Positions 16,687 through 25,535 of a DNA stretch of 64,000 bases are shown here, piece after piece (position 1 is the first letter of the stretch; each line of letters begins with the position of its first letter). The notes under the pieces are model-generated. The model was not told where the DNA came from. It did no database searches and saw only the letters and a list, made by a program, of their open reading frames with translations. Origin of the DNA: Bacilli bacterium (lineage in GTDB: Bacteria; Bacillota_I; Bacilli_A; RF39; UBA660); contig JAFSFI010000007.1 of assembly GCA_017435255.1 (NCBI GenBank), positions 34,536-98,535 on the forward strand, given 5' to 3'. The position numbers and the translations under genes were made by a program.

Positions 16687-16695
16687 TGATATAAT
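16687..16695 (+). promoter_or_regulatory. Extended -10 promoter of lepA
   Basis: TGATATAAT is followed by an A run, AAGGTGATATT and the lepA ATG at 16712. TTAGAT near 16666 is a weak -35. The leader would be about ten bases long. Confidence 0.6.
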
Positions 16696-16711
16696 AAAAA
16701 AAGGTGATATT

Positions 16712-18511
16712 ATGGATCAACAATATATTAGAAACTTTAGTATTATAGCACATATTGATCATGGTAAAAGTACTTTGGCTGATCGTATTTTAGAAGTTAC
16801 TAATGCGGTATCTAAAAGGGAAGCTAAAGCACAATTATTAGATAGTATGGATTTAGAAAGAGAACGTGGTATTACAATTAAGTTGAATACTGCTAGTCTA
16901 AATTATAAATATAACGATAAAGACTATTACTTAAATTTGATAGATACTCCGGGGCATGTAGACTTTACTTATGAAGTGTCTCGTAGTCTTGCGGCGTGTG
17001 AAGGTGCTATATTAGTGGTTGACGCTGCCCAAGGTATTGAAGCTCAAACTCTAGCCAATCTATATCTTGCTATGGAAAATGATTTAGTTATAATTCCAGT
17101 AATTAATAAGATAGATTTACCTAATGCAGATATACCAAAAGTGAAAAAAGAACTTATGGATTTAATTGGGTTTGACGAAGAAGAGATAATACTTACAAGC
17201 GCTAAAACCGGAGAAGGAATTAAAGAATTAGTTGATGCAATAGTAGAAAGAATTCCAGCTCCTAAAGGTGATGAAAAATCTTCTTTACAAGCCTTAATCT
17301 TTGACAGTGTGTTTGATCCATATAGAGGAATTGTGGTTTCTACTCGTATAGTAAACGGGAAAATTAAAGTGGGGGATACCATTAAAATGATGGAGACTAA
17401 TGCAACTTATGAAGTAGTTGATCTAACTATAAATACTCCTAAAGAAGTAAAAAAGAAAGAGTTAAGTGCTGGAGAAGTTGGTTTTGTTTGCGCTAGCATT
17501 AAAAGTATAACAGATGTAAAAGTAGGAGACACCATTACTCTTGCAAATAATACTGCAAAAGAAAAACTACCAGGATATAAGCCAATGAAATCTATGGTTT
17601 TTTGTGGAATTTATCCAATTGAATCTTCTCGTTTTGAAGATTTAAGAGAAGCGTTAAATAAACTTAAATTAAATGATGCTTCATTAATTTTTGAACCAGA
17701 AACATCAAGTGCATTAGGGTTTGGATTTAGATGTGGTTTCTTAGGGCTTTTACATATGGAAATAATAAAAGAACGTGTTACCCGTGAATTTAATATAGAT
17801 CTAATTACTACTGCACCTTCGGTAGTATATGAAGTAGAACTAACAAACAAAGAAATAATCATGGTAGATGCACCTAATAAACTACCTGATAAAGTAAAAA
17901 TATCAGAAATTAAAGAACCATATATAAGAACTAATATATTTACACCTAGTGATTATATTGGACCAATTATGGAATTGTGCCAAGAAAAAAGAGGAATATA
18001 TATAAGTATGGATTATATTGATCCTACAAGGGTTAACATTCATTATGAGTTACCTTTATCGGAAATTGTGTATGACTTTTTTGATAAATTAAAATCTTAT
18101 ACAAAAGGATATGCATCATTTGATTATGAAATAATTGGTTATAAACCAAGCAATTTAGTAAAGATGGATATTCTATTAAATGGCGAAGTAATTGATGCAT
18201 TGTCTGTAATAGTTCATAAAGATTTTGCATATCCAAGGGGACGTGCAGTAGTAGAAAAACTAAAAGAAGTTATTCCACGTCAAATGTTTGAAGTTCCAAT
18301 TCAAGCTTCCCTTGGTAATCATGTTATAGCAAGAAGCACAGTTAAAGCATTAAGAAAAGATGTTTTAGCAAAATGTTATGGTGGAGATATCACTAGAAAA
18401 AGAAAACTTCTAGAAAAACAAAAAGAAGGTAAAAAGAAAATGAAACAGATAGGAAGTGTAGAACTTCCTCAAGAAGCTTTTATGAGTGTATTAAGTATGG
18501 ATGGTGAATAA
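16712..18511 (+). CDS. lepA: Elongation factor 4 (LepA)
   Basis: LepA is a ribosome-binding translational GTPase implicated in 30S assembly and back-translocation. The 599-residue product has the expected length, with G1 AHIDHGKST (~11-19), the switch I region [10 protein letters not shown]3 DTPGHVDF, G4 NKIDLP, domain II, the EF-G-like domains, and the LepA-specific C-terminal domain ([24 protein letters not shown]). AAAGGTGAT precedes the ATG. The downstream SpoIIID-like gene starts two bases after the stop. Confidence 0.96.
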   Translation: MDQQYIRNFSIIAHIDHGKSTLADRILEVTNAVSKREAKAQLLDSMDLERERGITIKLNTASLNYKYNDKDYYLNLIDTPGHVDFTYEVSRSLAACEGAILVVDAAQGIEAQTLANLYLAMENDLVIIPVINKIDLPNADIPKVKKELMDLIGFDEEEIILTSAKTGEGIKELVDAIVERIPAPKGDEKSSLQALIFDSVFDPYRGIVVSTRIVNGKIKVGDTIKMMETNATYEVVDLTINTPKEVKKKELSAGEVGFVCASIKSITDVKVGDTITLANNTAKEKLPGYKPMKSMVFCGIYPIESSRFEDLREALNKLKLNDASLIFEPETSSALGFGFRCGFLGLLHMEIIKERVTREFNIDLITTAPSVVYEVELTNKEIIMVDAPNKLPDKVKISEIKEPYIRTNIFTPSDYIGPIMELCQEKRGIYISMDYIDPTRVNIHYELPLSEIVYDFFDKLKSYTKGYASFDYEIIGYKPSNLVKMDILLNGEVIDALSVIVHKDFAYPRGRAVVEKLKEVIPRQMFEVPIQASLGNHVIARSTVKALRKDVLAKCYGGDITRKRKLLEKQKEGKKKMKQIGSVELPQEAFMSVLSMDGE

Positions 18512-18512
18512 T

Positions 18513-19034
18513 ATGGCAAGTAATCAAGATATAATAAGAGAGGCTAGTTATTTTTTAGATAATGATGTTACGGTTGAACAAGCTAGTAAAGATTTAGGAA
18601 TTAGTAAAAGAACTTTGCAGTTACATTTAAAAAAATTAGAAAGTATTGCTCCAGATACATTTAGATTGGTAGAAGATAAAAAGAAAGCTAATGAAAAACG
18701 TGGAAGAGTTGTTGGCGGTACTTTAGGAAAAAGAAAGCCTACGTGGAGTGGTGATGATGCCGTAGTTGCTGTCCAAAGTATGCTGGATAGACAGATGACA
18801 TATCGTGAAGCAGAAGAAAAACTAGGTGTTCCAAGATCAACGTTATACGAAATGACACATAGCGATGAAATTGATAGTGAATCTTCTTCGCTGCTTTATA
18901 CATTATCGCAAGCTAATAAAAGAGGGTTATCTGTGCAAGAATATGAAAAAAGAAGTAGTGATATTCATATAGCTAGTGATATGGCTGCAAAGCAAGTAAA
19001 TGAAGACGAAATGTATCGTAAAAAAGGAAAATAA
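18513..19034 (+). CDS. SpoIIID-like regulator with a second helix-turn-helix
   Basis: The protein has 173 residues from ATG 18513. Residues ~1-85 resemble SpoIIID, the mother-cell sporulation regulator: VEQASKDLGISKRTLQLHL corresponds to the SpoIIID recognition helix-turn-helix, and KRGRVVGGTLGKRK to its C-terminal basic helix region (IRHLRGGEATKLKYK in B. subtilis, from memory). Unlike SpoIIID (~93 residues) it continues with a second HTH (MTYREAEEKLGVPRSTLYEMTH, ~95-115) and a ~55-residue tail. Its place between lepA and hemW suggests cotranscription with housekeeping genes. Regulation of sporulation is inference. Confidence 0.7.
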   Translation: MASNQDIIREASYFLDNDVTVEQASKDLGISKRTLQLHLKKLESIAPDTFRLVEDKKKANEKRGRVVGGTLGKRKPTWSGDDAVVAVQSMLDRQMTYREAEEKLGVPRSTLYEMTHSDEIDSESSSLLYTLSQANKRGLSVQEYEKRSSDIHIASDMAAKQVNEDEMYRKKGK

Positions 19035-19047
19035 AAGGGGTGTGAAT

Positions 19048-20151
19048 ATGGATAAAGGAGAAGCAAAATCTTTATATATTCACATTCCTTTTTGTCATTC
19101 TATATGTTCATATTGTGATTTTTGTAAAATGTTTTATAATGAAAAATTGGTTAGTAGTTATTTAAATTCCTTAAGAAATGAAATAAGTAAATATTATCAA
19201 AACGAAATCATAGAAACAATATATATAGGTGGCGGAACACCATCATCTTTAAATTGCAAACAATTAGATATTTTATTTGATATACTTAAGGTTATTAAAA
19301 CTTCATCCAATTTAGAATTTACATTTGAAGTTAATGTTAATGATATTAATGAAAGTCTTTTAAAGAAATTAAAAAATAATAAAGTAAATAGAATTAGTAT
19401 AGGAATAGAAACTATTAATGATAAGTTTTTAAAATTAATAGAAAGATACCATACTAAAGAAGAGGTTTTAGAAAAAATAAATCTTACAAAAAATTATTTT
19501 GATAATATTAATGTCGATTTTATGTATGGGTTTCCTGAAGAAACTATGGAAGACTTAAACAACGATTTAGAATTTTTTAAAGAATTAGATGTTAATCATA
19601 TATCCATTTATTCTTTAATATTGGAACCAAATACTAAACTATATATAAATAATATAGAACCAATTGATGAAAATCTGGAATCTAATATGTATTTTCATAT
19701 TATTGATTATTTAGAAAAGTTAGGTTTTAATCATTATGAGATTAGTAATTTTGAAAAAAATGGTACTTATTCTAGGCACAATCTAACATATTGGAACAAT
19801 GAACATTATTATGGATTTGGACTGGGGGCGTCAGGATATATAAATAATATTAGATATACAGACACTAGAAGCATCAATAAATATTTAAATGGTAGTTATA
19901 GGTTAGAAGCAGATATTATAACTAAGGAGCTTGATATGGAAAATGAAATGATTCTAGGCCTTAGAAAAATAAAAGGGGTTAGTAAGACTGGGTTTTTAGA
20001 TAAGTTTAAATGCAGAGTAGAAGATGTTTTTGATATAAATAAATTATTACACAAAAACTTATTGCAAGAAGATAAAAACTATCTATTTATTCCAAAAGAT
20101 AAGTTATATTTATCAAACAGCATATTAGTAAACTTTATCAAAAACGATTGA
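19048..20151 (+). CDS. hemW: Radical SAM protein HemW (heme chaperone-type)
   Basis: The 367-residue product has the HemW N-terminal signature SLYIHIPFCHSICSYCDFC, in which CxxxCxxC binds the 4Fe-4S cluster that cleaves S-adenosylmethionine. IGGGTPSSL and SIGIETINDKFLKLIERYHT follow, with the C-terminal HemN-like domain. HemW lacks coproporphyrinogen oxidase activity and acts as a heme-binding chaperone in studied bacteria. ATG 19048 follows AGGGGTGTG; in-frame codons upstream lie in the preceding gene. The stop is TGA. Confidence 0.9.
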   Translation: MDKGEAKSLYIHIPFCHSICSYCDFCKMFYNEKLVSSYLNSLRNEISKYYQNEIIETIYIGGGTPSSLNCKQLDILFDILKVIKTSSNLEFTFEVNVNDINESLLKKLKNNKVNRISIGIETINDKFLKLIERYHTKEEVLEKINLTKNYFDNINVDFMYGFPEETMEDLNNDLEFFKELDVNHISIYSLILEPNTKLYINNIEPIDENLESNMYFHIIDYLEKLGFNHYEISNFEKNGTYSRHNLTYWNNEHYYGFGLGASGYINNIRYTDTRSINKYLNGSYRLEADIITKELDMENEMILGLRKIKGVSKTGFLDKFKCRVEDVFDINKLLHKNLLQEDKNYLFIPKDKLYLSNSILVNFIKND

Positions 20152-20176
20152 AAACATTTGTTCGCAATGATATAAT
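20148..20176 (+). promoter_or_regulatory. Promoter of the thymidylate gene group
   Basis: TTGAAA (20148-20153), a 17-bp spacer and TATAAT (20171-20176), with TGA before the -10 (extended). It overlaps the hemW stop codon. Confidence 0.78.
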
Positions 20177-20203
20177 GTTAATAGTGATAATAACGGAGGA
20201 AAG

Positions 20204-20785
20204 ATGAATAAAGTAGAAGTATTTAAGAACGAATTTAAATTTATAAAAAATGAAAGTTATGGTATTGATGCTAGATATTTAGTAGATAGTCTACCTGATT
20301 ACTTTTTTGAGGTTCCAGCGTCATCGACTGGCAAATACCATCCTAAATATACATTGGGAGACGGAGGATTAGTAAGACACACAAAAGCTGCCGTAAGAAT
20401 AGCTGATGCATTATTGAACAACCCTTTGATTGGTGGCAAATATACAGATAGAGAAAAAGACCTAATGATTATAGCTCTAATATTACATGATGGACTAAAA
20501 TCTGGTAAAGAGAAAAGTCAATATACTAAAGTAGAACATCCTTTATATGTATCGGAGCATATAAAGGATAATATGGATAACCTTAGTATGAGTGATGAAG
20601 ATATAGAGTTTATTTGTGATGTAATTGAATCTCATATGGGGCCATGGAATAAAGATTTTGATGGGAATGAAGTCTTACCTATACCAAAAACTAAATATCA
20701 AAATTTTGTACATATGTGCGACTTTTTAGCATCAAGAAAATTCTTAAACGTAGAATTTGATTCAAATAATAATATAATTGAATAA
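20204..20785 (+). CDS. HD-domain phosphohydrolase
   Basis: The 193-residue protein has the HD-superfamily metal ligands: GGLVRHTKAAVRIA (first His), LILHDGLKSG (His-Asp), VEHPLYVSEHI and VIESHMGPW (distal His residues). HD enzymes hydrolyse phosphoester bonds of nucleotides. The substrate cannot be read from the sequence, but the next two genes make and phosphorylate dTMP, so a nucleotide substrate is plausible. A GGAGG precedes the ATG, and a consensus promoter lies just upstream. Confidence 0.8.
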   Translation: MNKVEVFKNEFKFIKNESYGIDARYLVDSLPDYFFEVPASSTGKYHPKYTLGDGGLVRHTKAAVRIADALLNNPLIGGKYTDREKDLMIIALILHDGLKSGKEKSQYTKVEHPLYVSEHIKDNMDNLSMSDEDIEFICDVIESHMGPWNKDFDGNEVLPIPKTKYQNFVHMCDFLASRKFLNVEFDSNNNIIE

Positions 20786-20824
20786 TAAAATAAAGCTGAA
20801 ACATATTTGTGGGGAGGTAAAATT

Positions 20825-22081
20825 ATGAAAGTAAGCAATTTAAAGGTAAGTTTATTACCGCATACACCATTTTTAATGGAGGATGGTAAATTCAATATAC
20901 AAAAAGCGATGAACTATCAAGGGCAACTTGGAGGGATTTGTTATAGTGAAGAAGGTCTCGGAGCTTCTTTTGAAGAAGACTTCGACAAAACTGAACGTAG
21001 AGTAAATATGATGACAAGTGGGGAACATCAAAGCGTTTTCGAGCATGTAAATGTCGGTTTATATTTACAAAATAGTCCTAAATTCTTAAATATGATTTTG
21101 AATAATGAACATCAGTATTCAACTAGCGAAAGATCACTTAGATATACTTCAATCAAGGAAGGTGAATTGCCTAAAGAAATGATTGATTTATATAACAAGT
21201 GGAATTCTATTTTCTTTATGAAAATTAAAGATCAATATGGTCATTGTAAGAGTGATGCGGCAATTAGGAAATTAGCTCAAGAAAATTCAAGATACTTAAT
21301 GCCTGTAACTATGTCAACAGAGATGGTTCACACAATTCCTTTGGCACAGTTACATCGTGTAGTAAATTATTTGATGGATTATGCTGATAATGGTTTTAAT
21401 GGTATTAAGGATGATTTACATGATCAAATGGAACTAGATATTAATACATTTATATGCGAGTTAGATAATCTTGGTTTGATAGATGAAAGGTTGCTGTCAA
21501 ATCGTAAACATAGAAGTTTAAGTATCTTTGGTCAAAACATTCAACTTAATAGCAGAGAGTTTGGTGATGTATATTCTACTGCGTATAAAGGTAGTTTTGC
21601 TGAATATGCACAAGCTCACAGACACCGCACAATTTATTATCAAATGGAAAGAACAGTAGATAAAGATTATTATATTCCACCTATATTAGGTGATGATGTT
21701 TGGGCAATAAGCGAATGGCAAAAAGATATGGAACTAGTAACAAAAATGGGATATATTCCTCAAGGTGAAATGATCAAAATAAGTGAAAAAGGTACTTTTG
21801 AAAACTTTGTAATGAAGATGAAGGAAAGACTTTGTAGTGCTGCACAGTTAGAAGTGGCTATGCAAACAGAAGAAACTAGAAATGAATATAGACAAGGTTT
21901 GTATAGACTAACAATAACAAACAATATAAACACAAAGAATATAGAAGCTTATTTGAAATATAAAGAAAAAATGTATACATTAGATAAATATTCTAAAGGG
22001 GCTAGATGTACATTCCCGGATTATGATTGTCCTAGGGACTGCAAGTTTTCTGAAGGAAAGACATTAAAAAGAAAGATATAG
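20825..22081 (+). CDS. thyX: Flavin-dependent thymidylate synthase, tandem-domain form
   Basis: ThyX makes dTMP from dUMP with FAD and methylene-tetrahydrofolate. The 418-residue protein is about twice the usual ThyX length. The first half has SGEHQSVFEHVNVGLYLQN and STSERSLRYTS, the SxRY part of the ThyX motif, but the usual RHR is replaced by EHQ. The second half has AQAHRHRTIYYQMERT, supplying an RHR-like element. This looks like a fused pseudo-dimer with the active-site motif divided between halves. ATG 20825 follows GGGGAGG. The neighbouring tmk supports the role. Activity of this variant is inference. Confidence 0.8.
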   Translation: MKVSNLKVSLLPHTPFLMEDGKFNIQKAMNYQGQLGGICYSEEGLGASFEEDFDKTERRVNMMTSGEHQSVFEHVNVGLYLQNSPKFLNMILNNEHQYSTSERSLRYTSIKEGELPKEMIDLYNKWNSIFFMKIKDQYGHCKSDAAIRKLAQENSRYLMPVTMSTEMVHTIPLAQLHRVVNYLMDYADNGFNGIKDDLHDQMELDINTFICELDNLGLIDERLLSNRKHRSLSIFGQNIQLNSREFGDVYSTAYKGSFAEYAQAHRHRTIYYQMERTVDKDYYIPPILGDDVWAISEWQKDMELVTKMGYIPQGEMIKISEKGTFENFVMKMKERLCSAAQLEVAMQTEETRNEYRQGLYRLTITNNINTKNIEAYLKYKEKMYTLDKYSKGARCTFPDYDCPRDCKFSEGKTLKRKI

Positions 22082-22091
22082 AGGTTAAAAG

Positions 22092-22757
22092 ATGGAAAAG
22101 GGTAAATTGATTGTTATTGAAGGTACTGATTGTTCGGGAAAAGAGACGCAGAGTAAATTATTAATAAAAAAGTTAAAGGAACAAAACATTGACTGCATTA
22201 TGTTTGGCTTTCCGAATTATGATTCTCCAACAGGTAAAATAGTAGGTGGTCCATATTTAGGAAAACAAGAAATATCAGAATGTTATTTCAAAGAGGGTGC
22301 AGTTGCAGTTGACCCCAAAATAGCTAGTCTATATTATTCGGCTGACTTTAAATATAATATAGATGAAATAAACACTTACTTAGATAAAGGTTATTATGTA
22401 ATATTAGATCGCTATGTTACTAGTAGCTTAGGTCATCAAGGCAGTAAGATAAATAATAAAGATGAACGATTTGAAATGTTTCAATGGATTGATAAACTTA
22501 ACTATTGGTTATTAGGATTACCTAAACCTGATATCACTATTTTCTTACATGTGCCTTTTGAGTATGCTAAAGAACTTAAAAAGAACAGAGTTGCTATTGA
22601 TGAACATGAAAAAGATGAAGAACATTTAAAAAATGCTGAACAAACATATTTAGAGTTAGTAGAACTTTACAATTGGGAATATGTCAATTGTGTAAAAGAC
22701 AATAATTTGCGTTCTATAGAAGACATTAATAGTGAAATTATGAATATAATACTATAG
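22092..22757 (+). CDS. tmk: Thymidylate kinase
   Basis: Tmk converts dTMP to dTDP. The 221-residue product has a P-loop IEGTDCSGKETQSKLL (residues ~8-23), the DRY-type motif LDRYVTSSLGHQG and a C-terminal helical lid region. The P-loop reads GKET where most bacterial enzymes have GKTT or GKST, so an acidic residue replaces the Walker Thr. This is unusual but leaves Gly-Lys intact. It begins 11 bases after thyX and is clearly in the same operon. Confidence 0.88.
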   Translation: MEKGKLIVIEGTDCSGKETQSKLLIKKLKEQNIDCIMFGFPNYDSPTGKIVGGPYLGKQEISECYFKEGAVAVDPKIASLYYSADFKYNIDEINTYLDKGYYVILDRYVTSSLGHQGSKINNKDERFEMFQWIDKLNYWLLGLPKPDITIFLHVPFEYAKELKKNRVAIDEHEKDEEHLKNAEQTYLELVELYNWEYVNCVKDNNLRSIEDINSEIMNIIL

Positions 22758-22774
22758 TTATATAGGAGGTAATT

Positions 22775-23470
22775 ATGTATTTGGTCGCACATAGAGGACT
22801 CCATTCAAAAAATACTAAAGAAAATACGTTGGGAGCTATTAAATTGGGAGACTCCAATAGTAGAATTGATGGAGTGGAAATTGATGTTAGATTAACTAAA
22901 GATAATCAAGTTGTGGTAATACATGATGAGTCAATAGATAGAGTTAGTAATGGCAAGGGCAAGGTTTCTGAAATGTCTCTTGATAGACTAAAACGATTTA
23001 ATTATGGAAGTTTTCTAAAAAGAACAACAATCAGTACTTTAGATGAAGTATTAAATAAATTTAGTACTAAGACATTATTAATAATTGAATTAAAAGATGA
23101 ACTTATAAGAAATATTATATTAGCTAAAAAAGTTTTAGAAATAACTTCTCGATACCCTAATTTAAATATTTGGTTTAAAAGTTTTTCAAAAGATATTGTT
23201 ATTTATTTAAAAGAAAATACTAATAGGCCAGTAGGGGCATTAGTAAACAAAAATCATATTGATAATTTAGATTTGGATGTAGATTTTTATTCTATTTCTA
23301 AAAAAATAATTACCAACGAAATGGTATCATCTAAATTATTGCAAAATAAAAACATTATGGTTTGGACTATAAACTCTAAAGATGATATGGAAGCATTAAA
23401 TAATAGTGTAGGAACTAATTTAGAAAATATTTATATTATAAGCGATAACCCTTTGATATTTAAAAAATAA
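22775..23470 (+). CDS. Glycerophosphodiester phosphodiesterase
   Basis: The 231-residue TIM-barrel enzyme of the GDPD family hydrolyses glycerophosphodiesters to glycerol 3-phosphate and an alcohol. Visible signatures are the N-terminal LVAHRGLHSKNTKENTL, VEIDVRLTKDNQVVVIHDESIDRVSNG (catalytic His and metal-binding Glu/Asp), IIELKDE and the C-terminal MVWTINSKDDME. It has no signal peptide, so it is cytoplasmic. AGGAGGT precedes the ATG. It ends the operon at a bidirectional terminator. Confidence 0.92.
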   Translation: MYLVAHRGLHSKNTKENTLGAIKLGDSNSRIDGVEIDVRLTKDNQVVVIHDESIDRVSNGKGKVSEMSLDRLKRFNYGSFLKRTTISTLDEVLNKFSTKTLLIIELKDELIRNIILAKKVLEITSRYPNLNIWFKSFSKDIVIYLKENTNRPVGALVNKNHIDNLDLDVDFYSISKKIITNEMVSSKLLQNKNIMVWTINSKDDMEALNNSVGTNLENIYIISDNPLIFKK

Positions 23471-23471
23471 T

Positions 23472-23504
23472 AAAACTGATAGATTAATTTCTATCAGTTT
23501 TTTA
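23472..23504. terminator. Bidirectional terminator between convergent genes
   Basis: AAAACTGATAGA (23472-23483) and TCTATCAGTTTT (23490-23501) form a perfect 12-pair stem with T-rich flanks on both strands. It serves the phosphodiesterase on the plus strand and the ATPase on the minus strand. Confidence 0.85.
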
Positions 23505-24857
23505 ATTTCCATATACATATATATCATACATATCAACAATTTCAATTTCCGTTGTATATGCATCAATAATTTCAAGTTCATAAGCATCAATAATTTCGGT
23601 TGTGTCTTGTTTTTTGACATATTTTGTTTTTGTTTGAGTATTTTCTACTTCAGATACAATTGTTTTTTCTAAGTCGGCATCTACTTCAACGATTCTTATT
23701 ACTTCATTAAATGTTGTATGACCTTCGATTACTTTTTCTAATGCGTCTTGTAAAAGAGTAGTAACTCCACCACCGTACACGATTTTTCTTAATTCTTCTT
23801 TATCTATATTTGGATCACTTATAACATCTCTTAAATGATCGGTAATATATAATACCTCGTGTACTGCTATACGTCCTTTAAAACCGTGGTTGCAATGTTC
23901 GCATCCAACTGGCTCATATACTTCTCCTACATATTTATTTAGTATTTTTCTAAAGAAATGCTCTTCATATGGAGTGACAGGCCTTTTCTTTCTACATTTT
24001 GGGCATAAAGTTCTAACCAGTTTTTGAGAAATAATTCCCGTTAATGCGCTCGATAATAAATATCTTTCTACATCCATATCTAGAAGTCTTTCTATTGTGC
24101 TAAGTGAGTCATTTGTATGTATTGTAGATAATACTAAGTGACCTGTTATAGAGGCACGAACAGCAATTTGTGCAGTTTCTGAGTCACGAATTTCCCCAAT
24201 AAGTATAACATTTGGGTCTTGACGCAAGATAGATCTCAATACTGCCGCAAAGGTTAAGCCAATATCACTATTTACTTGCACTTGATTTATTCCTTCAACA
24301 TTCATTTCTATTGGATCTTCAACAGTAATGATATTTGTTTCTTCTTTATTTAACGCTTGTAACATAGAGTAGGTAGTAGTTGATTTACCACTACCAGTAG
24401 CTCCGGTAACTAGAATAATACCATTAGGAACGGCCATCATCTTTTCTACTAGTTTTAAATTCTTTTTTGAAAATCCTAAACTATCCATACCTGTTAAACT
24501 TTTGGTGAAGTCTAAAATACGGATAACAACTTTTTCACCTTCGTTGGTAGGTAACACAGATACACGCATATCTAAATCTTTACCCTCGATACGTCCTTTA
24601 ATAGCACCATCTTGAGGAAGTCTTGTTTCAGTTATGTTCATATTTGAAATAAGCTTAACCCTGGTTACTAAATTTCGCTCATATTCTTTTGGAATAACGG
24701 TGTGATCCTTTAATTCTCCATCCATACGCATACGGATAGTTAGAGAATCCTCCCTAGGGTCCATATGTATATCACTGGCATTGTGTTGTGCAGCATATAA
24801 TATGATTTGGTTTACAATATCAACAATTGGAATATGATGTAAATCGTACTCTACCAT
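23502..24857 (-). CDS. GspE/PilB/ComGA-type secretion ATPase
   Basis: This hexameric ATPase powers assembly of type IV pili or pseudopili. The 451-residue product has HNASDIHMDPRED, Walker A GATGSGKST, the Asp box VEDPIE, Walker B ILIGEIRDSETAQIA, the His box GHLVLSTIHTND and a tetracysteine zinc site (CPKC ... CEHC). The first translated Met with a Shine-Dalgarno is ATG at 24857 (AAAAGGGG upstream). The C-terminus carries ~50 extra residues with EIIDAY-type repeats not seen in the usual family. It is divergent from two prepilin genes; no inner-membrane platform protein or prepilin peptidase is in the window. Confidence 0.88.
   Translation of the reverse strand: MVEYDLHHIPIVDIVNQIILYAAQHNASDIHMDPREDSLTIRMRMDGELKDHTVIPKEYERNLVTRVKLISNMNITETRLPQDGAIKGRIEGKDLDMRVSVLPTNEGEKVVIRILDFTKSLTGMDSLGFSKKNLKLVEKMMAVPNGIILVTGATGSGKSTTTYSMLQALNKEETNIITVEDPIEMNVEGINQVQVNSDIGLTFAAVLRSILRQDPNVILIGEIRDSETAQIAVRASITGHLVLSTIHTNDSLSTIERLLDMDVERYLLSSALTGIISQKLVRTLCPKCRKKRPVTPYEEHFFRKILNKYVGEVYEPVGCEHCNHGFKGRIAVHEVLYITDHLRDVISDPNIDKEELRKIVYGGGVTTLLQDALEKVIEGHTTFNEVIRIVEVDADLEKTIVSEVENTQTKTKYVKKQDTTEIIDAYELEIIDAYTTEIEIVDMYDIYVYGN
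23532..23597. repeat. Short tandem repeat in the 3' end of the ATPase gene
   Basis: GCATCAATAATTTC occurs at 23560-23573 and 23584-23597 (24-bp period), with a degenerate copy, ATCAACAATTTC, at 23532-23543. Translated on the minus strand it gives repeated EIIDAY / EIVDMY units. Confidence 0.6.
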
Positions 24858-24926
24858 ACATTTTGTCCCCTTTTTATAATTTCTATATAGCATTCTATTC
24901 TAATTTATTATATAATACATTTAGAA

Positions 24927-24932
24927 TATAAT
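24927..24932 (+). promoter_or_regulatory. -10 element for the prepilin pair
   Basis: TATAAT lies 22 bp before ATG 24954 in the intergenic region divergent from the ATPase. No clear -35 is present. Confidence 0.45.
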
Positions 24933-24953
24933 CAATAAAGGTAAGTGAAAAAT

Positions 24954-25535
24954 ATGAAAAAGATTAACAGTAGGGGATTTGTAATGGTAGAAACTATTAT
25001 AGTTGCAGTATTCGTAATTGGTATTTGTACTTTTTTATTTGCCAATTTCTTACCTTTAATTGGTGATTATGAAAGAGTTAGTCAATATGATACGCTTGAA
25101 TCTAAATATAAAAACCACGAAATAAGGAAAATGATTTTAAGAGATTTAAATAGCAATAACGATTTAGAAGTTTTATTTACAGATATTTCTGGAACTACAG
25201 TATATAATAAATATTCAAATTATGAAGCAACACTTTCTGATAGAATAATTATTAAAAATAGTTTGTGTGATGTCTTAGATTCTCGTAATTATTGTAATAA
25301 GTTGTTAGGAAAAGACCATTTAGATGTTAAAGAAATATATATTACAAAATTTAAATTAACTGACATGAAAAATTCTGTTAAATCGTTAGATGGACAAAGG
25401 GCATTAAAAGAATATATTGATTATCTACCTAGTTATAGCAAATATTCTAGTAGATATAACAACTACTATCGCCTAATCGTGATTTATAACGATGGAACTA
25501 TGTCTAATATAGAGGTGCATTATGAAATTGGATAA
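24954..25535 (+). CDS. Prepilin-like protein (type IV pilin / pseudopilin)
   Basis: About 193 residues from ATG 24954, which follows AAAGGTAAG. The N-terminus MKKINSRGFVMVETIIVAVFVIGICTFLF is a class-III type leader: short basic leader, Gly before Phe at the peptidase site, Glu at position +5, then a hydrophobic helix. The remainder is a globular domain without recognisable motifs. It overlaps the next prepilin gene by 14 bases, and the cognate ATPase is divergent next door. This may be a competence or adhesion pseudopilus; which is not determinable here. Confidence 0.75.
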   Translation: MKKINSRGFVMVETIIVAVFVIGICTFLFANFLPLIGDYERVSQYDTLESKYKNHEIRKMILRDLNSNNDLEVLFTDISGTTVYNKYSNYEATLSDRIIIKNSLCDVLDSRNYCNKLLGKDHLDVKEIYITKFKLTDMKNSVKSLDGQRALKEYIDYLPSYSKYSSRYNNYYRLIVIYNDGTMSNIEVHYEIG

